Positions 58,740 to 64,000 of a stretch of DNA of 64,000 nucleotides are shown here, one piece after another. Position numbers and translations under genes: made by a program. The stretch comes from Saccopteryx bilineata (taxonomy: Eukaryota; Chordata; Mammalia; Chiroptera; Emballonuridae), in assembly GCF_036850765.1 (NCBI RefSeq), contig NC_089491.1, forward strand, positions 126,680,766 through 126,744,765, in the 5' to 3' direction. Under the pieces are notes generated by a model. That model worked only from the letters and a program-made list of their open reading frames with translations. It searched no databases and was not told where the DNA came from. Every line of letters starts with the position of its first letter. The first letter of the stretch is position 1.

Positions 58740-61020
58740 ACAATTACATCTTAAATTTTCTTTTAATACTTTTCTAATTAGTGTCAGTTTGATAAATAAG
58801 AGAATAAAATGAATTTTCTGTATAACATAAATTTATGGCAAGCTTTTAATCAGCTCTTCACATTGTAATCAATGTATTAGTAATAGTGCATCTGCTAGTA
58901 TGCATAAATAATAAAACATGATAAAATATCAAGCTCGTTTTTCATTTCTATTTATAATTTTTATTTACTTTCATTCTATTTGGTCCTTAGCCAAATATAA
59001 TTTTATTCCAGCTCTGCAGTTTTAGTCTAATTTTCATGACTTGTATAAGTAGTGGTAATTTGTAGAATATGAGTTGTGTTTTAATTTCAAGTTGATCAGT
59101 CCAAATATAGATAGGTTATGGTCTCTCTTCACCTTCCCAGTTATCACCATTATGCAAACGAGTGAGTTTACTATCACAAGGTATTTTCAGTGGCTTTCTA
59201 GCAAATATGTTTCAACCTTTATCTTTAAATGATTTTTTCTCTTCACTGCAATTGATTACATTTGCAGTGAAGGTATTTAAAACATCAGGGCTATGGGGAA
59301 AAAGGAGTAAAGGGGTAAGAAAATGATTTATAAAACCTTGGACTTTGGATTTTGATCAACTGGGGGCAAATGCATGAAAGTTCCCAAAGGTAGTATAGTC
59401 TAGTTTACTCAGTAGAGAAAAATTGTTACCAGTCAAAGCTTTTTAAAAAAGTATATATATTTTTTGGTGTTTTGATGATTTATTGTGCATGATATCTAGA
59501 AAACATTTTAGATGCAGTAAGTTAGAAAAGGTTTTCCATCTGCCCCTGGGAAATAATAACCTCAGCAGAAAAAAGTTACATCTTTCTTTTGCTGCTAGGA
59601 TGGAGAAAGCCAGACAAACTTTGCTGTTCTCATTCTGTCTTGCAACACAAGCTTGAATTCTGACAAGCTGTCAGGCTGCCCAAAAGCTTGTCTGCCCTTC
59701 CTCCCTGTGGGTGATGCCTGCCCCAGTGTGATTTGAAATGGTTAATATACCTAAACACAGGATAGAGAAAATAAAATAATTAAGGTTTTTCTGATCATCT
59801 AATCCTTCCCAAAGGAAGAGCTCAACTCTTCAGCAGGACTCATTTGAAATGCTTTGCAGTGTGAATCACAGCATATAAAAAGGAAGGTGTTTTTTTGGTT
59901 GTGCAATTTGTAAATTTGGTCCTCCAAATTTTGAAATGGACACAGAAAAGGGTTGGAAAAATGATTTGGTGGAATGTAACCTTCAGGGTTGTTCTTTTTT
60001 AATAATACATCTCTGAATAAATATTTATGGCTTATTAAAAAATTCTGATTTTTGCATTTTGCAGCTTATTTTTATAAAAACATCCAAAGAAAACGGAATA
60101 ATCTTAAAATTTTTTAAAACTCTTGTTAATAAGTTAATGTTCCTTTTTATCCACTGCTTTTAAGGTTCTTGTTATCATGCTATGACCTAACACTAATTGA
60201 AAAAAAATGTGTGTTTATAAGTATAGTTCTACTATAGTGATCACTGCTGCAATAAGTGACTATCTGAGAAGAGAGGAGAAAATGTTATATGATATGCTGT
60301 TTATAAATGACATTTTGGGTACTTCAGGACTGATCTAGGTGTGGGTTCTGAGGCACCTGAATGAGCGCTGTGTATTTTGGAGGGCCTCAGAGAGAAAGGT
60401 GTGGAGCAGGACTTGTGGGTGACTGAATCTGATTTCATTCTAGCCTCATCATCTTGTGAGCCCTGAAGTCTTCAATTGACCTACAAGAGACGTGTCTCCT
60501 TTCATGTTTTAAAGATTCAAATAATGGCTTTAGAGGAAATGTTTTAAAAAATAAGGATTCTTTCACTCGCTGAGGCAGTAAAAGGCTTAAAAAATCTCTT
60601 TTGTAAGGCTTAGAAATGTGATCTTTATTTACGTTAATCTCTGTGTAGTTTTGAGTTGTGTGAGAAAAGATGGATGTTTGAGATCAGTCTCTTACCTGTT
60701 ACAGCTTGTTTGTTCCTGCTCTGACCTCAAAAATTGTGAACTTGACTTTGCCAGTTGATAATAGCTCAGTACTTTTTCTTCACTTTTCTATTTTTTATGA
60801 ACACACACACATATGCATATGCATGGGTTGAAAATACTAAAATTAAGGCCTATTCTTTCAGAGGCATGTCAAGTAGACTAAAAGTAAAAATGTAAGTTGT
60901 GTACACTACAAATCTTTGTATATTTTGTGGAAGTGATATTTTAGACATACTTTTGTGTACTTTCTTTAAGAATAGAACCATTTTTTTAGATGACAGCACT
61001 ATATAGACTGAAAACATGAG
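58740..61020. other. Anonymous DNA with one hairpin
   Basis: No repeat or gene was recognised in 2.3 kb. The stretch about 59530-60180 has a less repetitive composition and might be a conserved non-coding element; this cannot be tested here. Inverted repeat at 59241-59272. Confidence 0.45.
59241..59272. repeat. Perfect inverted repeat: 11-bp arms, 10-nt spacer
   Basis: CTTCACTGCAA (59241-59251) and TTGCAGTGAAG (59262-59272). Confidence 0.93.

Positions 61021-61024
<4 letters not shown>

Positions 61025-61095
<71 letters not shown>
61025..61095. repeat. Compound (CA)n(TA)n microsatellite
   Basis: About 13 CA units followed by about 22 TA units. Confidence 0.97.
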
Positions 61096-61097
<2 letters not shown>

Positions 61098-61186
61098 TAT
61101 CATTCATTGTCTTTATGAAGAAACTTATCAAAGAATAGTCAATGTCTTCATTCTCCACTCCAGTTTGGCTTGGATAAAGTCTATGG

Positions 61187-61507
61187 CAGGGGTCAGGAAG
61201 CTCTTTGACTGAGAGAGCCATAAACACCACATATTTTAAAATCTAATTCCATGAGAGCCATACAACAACCCGTGTACATTACACATTATCCAATAAAAAT
61301 TTGGTGTTGTCCCGGAGGATAGCTGTGATCGGCTCCAGCCACCCGCAACCATGATTATGAGTGGTAGGAAATGAATGGTTTGTAATACATGAGAATGTTT
61401 TATATTTTTAATGTTATTATTTTTTTTATTAAAGATTTGTTTGTGAGCCAGATGCAGCCATCAGAAGAGCCACCTCTGGCTCACGAGCCAAAGGCTCCTG
61501 ACCCCTG
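61187..61507. mobile_element. hAT-type non-autonomous element, 321 bp
   Basis: Termini CAGGGGTCAGGA and CCTGACCCCTG are inverted repeats. Perfect 8-bp target duplication GTCTATGG at 61179-61186 and 61508-61515. There is no coding capacity. The matched duplication suggests a fairly recent insertion. Confidence 0.93.
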
Positions 61508-61515
61508 GTCTATGG

Positions 61516-61797
61516 TTTCTCTTGTATGATGAATCACTGCACTTGAATAGAGTAGTTCCTAGACATATGTGGAGAAACTTGTCACTTAAGGAAAATCTCA
61601 TGATTTAGGACTCAGGATCAATGCAAATGTTAGTACCACTTACACTTTCAGAGGCTTTTACTTTTCATTGTCATTTTCAGAAACATGATTTTTGAATGGT
61701 AGGCCACACATATACTTCTGAGAATCTGCTTAAAGGTTGTTATGAATTAAGTTGAAATTAATACAGAAATAAAAATACATACCAACATTTCAATGTT
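61516..61797. other. Anonymous DNA
   Basis: Nothing recognised. Confidence 0.5.
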
Positions 61798-61805
61798 TCA
61801 GTGTC

Positions 61806-62185
61806 CTTTTTTTTTTCCTTTTTTTGTATTTTTCTGAAGTTGGAAACAGGGAGGCAGTCAGACAGATTACCACATGCGCCCCACCGGGATCCACCCAGCA
61901 TGCCCATCAGGGGGTGATTCTCTGCCCATCTGGGGCATTGCTCTGTTGTAACCAGGGCCATTCTAGTGCCTGAGACAGAGGCCACAGAGCCATCCTCAGC
62001 GCCTGGGCCAACTTTGCTCCAATGGAGCCTTGGCTGTGGAAGGGAAAGAGAGAGACAGAGAGGAAGGAGATGGGGAGGGGTGGAGAAGCAGATGGGCGCT
62101 TCTCCTGTGTGCCCTGGCTGGGAATAGAGCCCAGGATTCCTGCACGCCAGGCCGATGCTCTATCACTGAGCAAATTGGCCAGGGC
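61806..62185 (-). mobile_element. Composite bat SINE (Rhin-1-like)
   Basis: Minus orientation, with head at the right (AATTGGCCAGGGC). Short duplication TCAGTGTC (61798-61805 and 62186-62193). Confidence 0.9.
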
Positions 62186-62193
62186 TCAGTGTC

Positions 62194-62691
62194 TTGTAAG
62201 AACAAAAGTCTTTACCATGATCAGCACTTAATTGAATAAATAACATGAGTAAAAACAGTTGTATTTATCCTTTATTGACAATCAAAATTTTTCTCTTAAT
62301 TCAAATAGCTGATATAGTGAACAATTATATTTTCAAATCCCTCAGATAATTTATATAATATTGGTAATGCTGAAAAAATATTCACCCATAATGAAGCCAG
62401 TAGTTCTATTTATGATTTATTAATTCCATTGTATTTTTATACAGAAAGATCCAAAGAGTTTAAACAAATAAAAATTGCCTTTAAGTTTTGTTGAATATTT
62501 AAACATCTTTTGGTGAAGAATATTCAATGCAAATACCATATAAAGTTGGTAGCATAAACTAAACTACAATAAATCATCTTTAGGCTATAAAGATCAGTGG
62601 AACTACATATGTTTTAATACTCAAGGACAAATAAATTAATATATGAGAGCAGTACTCCATATTTAAACATCTTTTCCCTGTAATAAGGAAA
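62194..62691. other. Anonymous AT-rich DNA
   Basis: Nothing recognised. Confidence 0.5.
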
Positions 62692-62708
62692 CACAGCAAA
62701 TTTCTTTT

Positions 62709-63196
62709 TTCTTTTTTCTTTTTTTAGTGATTATTGTATTGATTTTAAAGAGAGAGAGGAAGAGTAAGAGCAAGAGAGAGACAAGAGACAGGAACATGGA
62801 TCTGCTCCTATAAGTGCCCTGACTGGGGATGGAACCAGCAACCTTTGCATTTCGGGATGATGTTCTAACTCTGTGGTCCCCAACCTTTTTTGGGCCACAG
62901 ACCGGTTTAATGTCAGAAAATATTTTCACAGACTGGCCTTTAGAGTGGGAGGATAAATGTATCACGTGACCGAGACAAGCATCAAGAGTGAGTCTTAGAC
63001 GAATATAACAGAGGGAATCTGGTCATTTTTTTAAAAATAAAACATCGTTCAGACTTAAATATAAATAAAACAGAAATAATGTAAGTTATTTATTCTTTCT
63101 CTGTGGACCGGTACCAAATGGCCCACGGACTGGTACTGTTCTGCAGCCCAGGAGTTGGGGACCACTGTTCTAACTAACTGAGCTATCAAGCCAGGG
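62709..63196 (-). mobile_element. tRNA-derived SINE split by a hAT element
   Basis: Tail and body 62709-62870 and head 63168-63196 (AACTGAGCTATCAAGCCAGGGC), with a hAT element between. Perfect target duplication CACAGCAAATTTCTTTT lies at 62692-62708 and 63197-63213. Family as at 3751 (TTAGAGCATCATCC-type head). Confidence 0.9.
62871..63167. mobile_element. hAT-type non-autonomous element, 297 bp, nested in SINE
   Basis: Ends CTGTGGTCCCCAACC and GTTGGGGACCACTG (left end with one substitution from CAG). Perfect 8-bp duplication TTCTAACT at 62863-62870 and 63168-63175. Removing it restores a continuous SINE head. Confidence 0.94.
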
Positions 63197-63291
63197 CACA
63201 GCAAATTTCTTTTATTGATTTATTGCAGTGACACTGGTTGCTTACAGATATATGTGACTCCAAATAATACTCCCATGTTAAAAAAGAAGTC

Positions 63292-63460
63292 CTGTCCCTA
63301 GCCAGGTAGCTGAATTGGTTATAGCATTGTCCTAACATGCCAAAGTTGTGGGTTTGATCTCCAGTCAAGGCACATACAAGAATCAACCAATGAATGCATA
63401 AATAAATAGAATAACAAACCAATGTTTCTTTCTCTTTTTAAAATAAATAAATAAAATTTT
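63292..63460 (+). mobile_element. Ves-like tRNA-derived SINE
   Basis: TAGCCAGGTAGCTGAATTGG, GGGTTTGATCTCCAGTCAAG, 'GGCACATACAAGAATCAACCAATGAATGC' and an A-rich tail. A short duplication AGAAGTC (63285-63291 and about 63461-63467) is likely. Confidence 0.88.
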
Positions 63461-63467
63461 AGAAGTC

Positions 63468-64000
63468 ATTATGGTCAATGCCAATACTAAATGTTACTTT
63501 AGAGTTAGTGAATGAAACAAACTAAATTCTGTGCCTTTAAGAACATGAGAATCTTATAATTTATTATTAAATTGTTCTTCAGTCAAGAATGACCTTTATA
63601 AAATTTCTTAAGCTAAATCTAGTGATGTCAGGTCCTGGTTAAGAATATTCTACTGTTTTTTTATTCCATTATTTGAATAATTTTATAAAAATCATATTAA
63701 CCAAATTTAAAAATATTTAAATGTTTTTTCTTTTAGAAAAATTCAACTTTAGTTCCCAAGAACCACTTTTTGTTTTTATTACTAGTTTCAGAGATGAAAA
63801 CTAAGTCAGTGTGATTGATATGACCATAGTCATATTTCTAATTTTATTAATGAGGATGCTAGATTTATTTCTTAATAAGTTGATATATTTTTAAGCTTAT
63901 AATTGAATAGATTTTAGTAGTTAGAAGCTTGGGCTTGAATTAGTAACTAGATTTGAATTCTTGCTTAATCCCTTATTGCATGATATGCTAGAATAAGTCT
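63468..64000. other. Anonymous AT-rich DNA
   Basis: Nothing convincing. The last 90 bases faintly resemble MIR but not enough to annotate. Confidence 0.5.

Noticed and set aside
63905..64000. MIR SINE
   Set aside because: Only a faint resemblance (GAATTCTTGCTTAATCCCTTATTG) and cut by the window edge.

Overview
The window is mammalian genomic DNA, AT-rich and apparently without any cellular protein-coding gene. The only long intact reading frame is a LINE-1 ORF1 (minus strand, positions 218-1216). Several tRNA-derived SINE families are typical of bats: a roughly 400-bp composite SINE whose head reads like GCCCTGGCCGGTTGGCTCAG, a second type with the B-box GGTTCGAAACC and a CT-rich tail, and Ves-like copies. 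From memory of these families the source is a bat, most likely a horseshoe bat (Rhinolophus) or relative. The order is well supported; the genus is an inference. No splice-supported exon, structural RNA gene, CRISPR array or other coding system was found, so the window is read as a gene desert or a large intron.

Layout. 1-3610 is the 5' part of a young LINE-1 on the minus strand: inter-ORF DNA, intact ORF1, and a 2.4-kb 5'UTR with a pyrimidine-rich stretch, tandem ~243-bp monomers, high CpG and a palindromic CRE at the 5' end. The element continues off the left edge. 3.6-20 kb is old unique-looking sequence with a SINE at 3.75 kb, a class-II (ERVK-like) solo LTR at 5.1 kb with a 6-bp target duplication, a SINE at 6.3 kb, L2 relics, two composite SINEs and small DNA transposons. 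20.9-22.4 kb is an old L1 ORF2 relic split by the best preserved SINE. 25.3-32.9 kb is a LINE-1 pile-up: two 5'-inverted L1 copies face each other and make an imperfect palindrome centred near 28.5 kb, followed by an older minus-strand L1 5' half. 33.6 kb holds a MaLR LTR. 40-44 kb is a SINE cluster. 46.1-48.0 kb is a 5'-truncated L1 with a 16-bp target duplication. 53.8-54.4 kb is a mariner-superfamily deletion derivative with ~108-bp terminal inverted repeats. 55.2-56.0 kb is a Tigger element carrying a nested hAT-type element. 56.0-58.7 kb is an L1/HAL1-like 5'UTR plus ORF1 relic. 61.2-63.5 kb contains two hAT-type non-autonomous elements with 8-bp duplications, one nested in a SINE.

The interactions visible here are insertion histories rather than pathways: SINEs and L1s share A-rich tails and long target duplications, and hAT elements interrupt SINE and Tigger copies, which orders the events in time. 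The observations most worth checking are the monomeric CpG-rich L1 promoter, the quasi-palindromic L1 pair, the long-TIR mariner derivative and a pair of perfect short hairpins at 24.8-24.9 kb in otherwise anonymous DNA.
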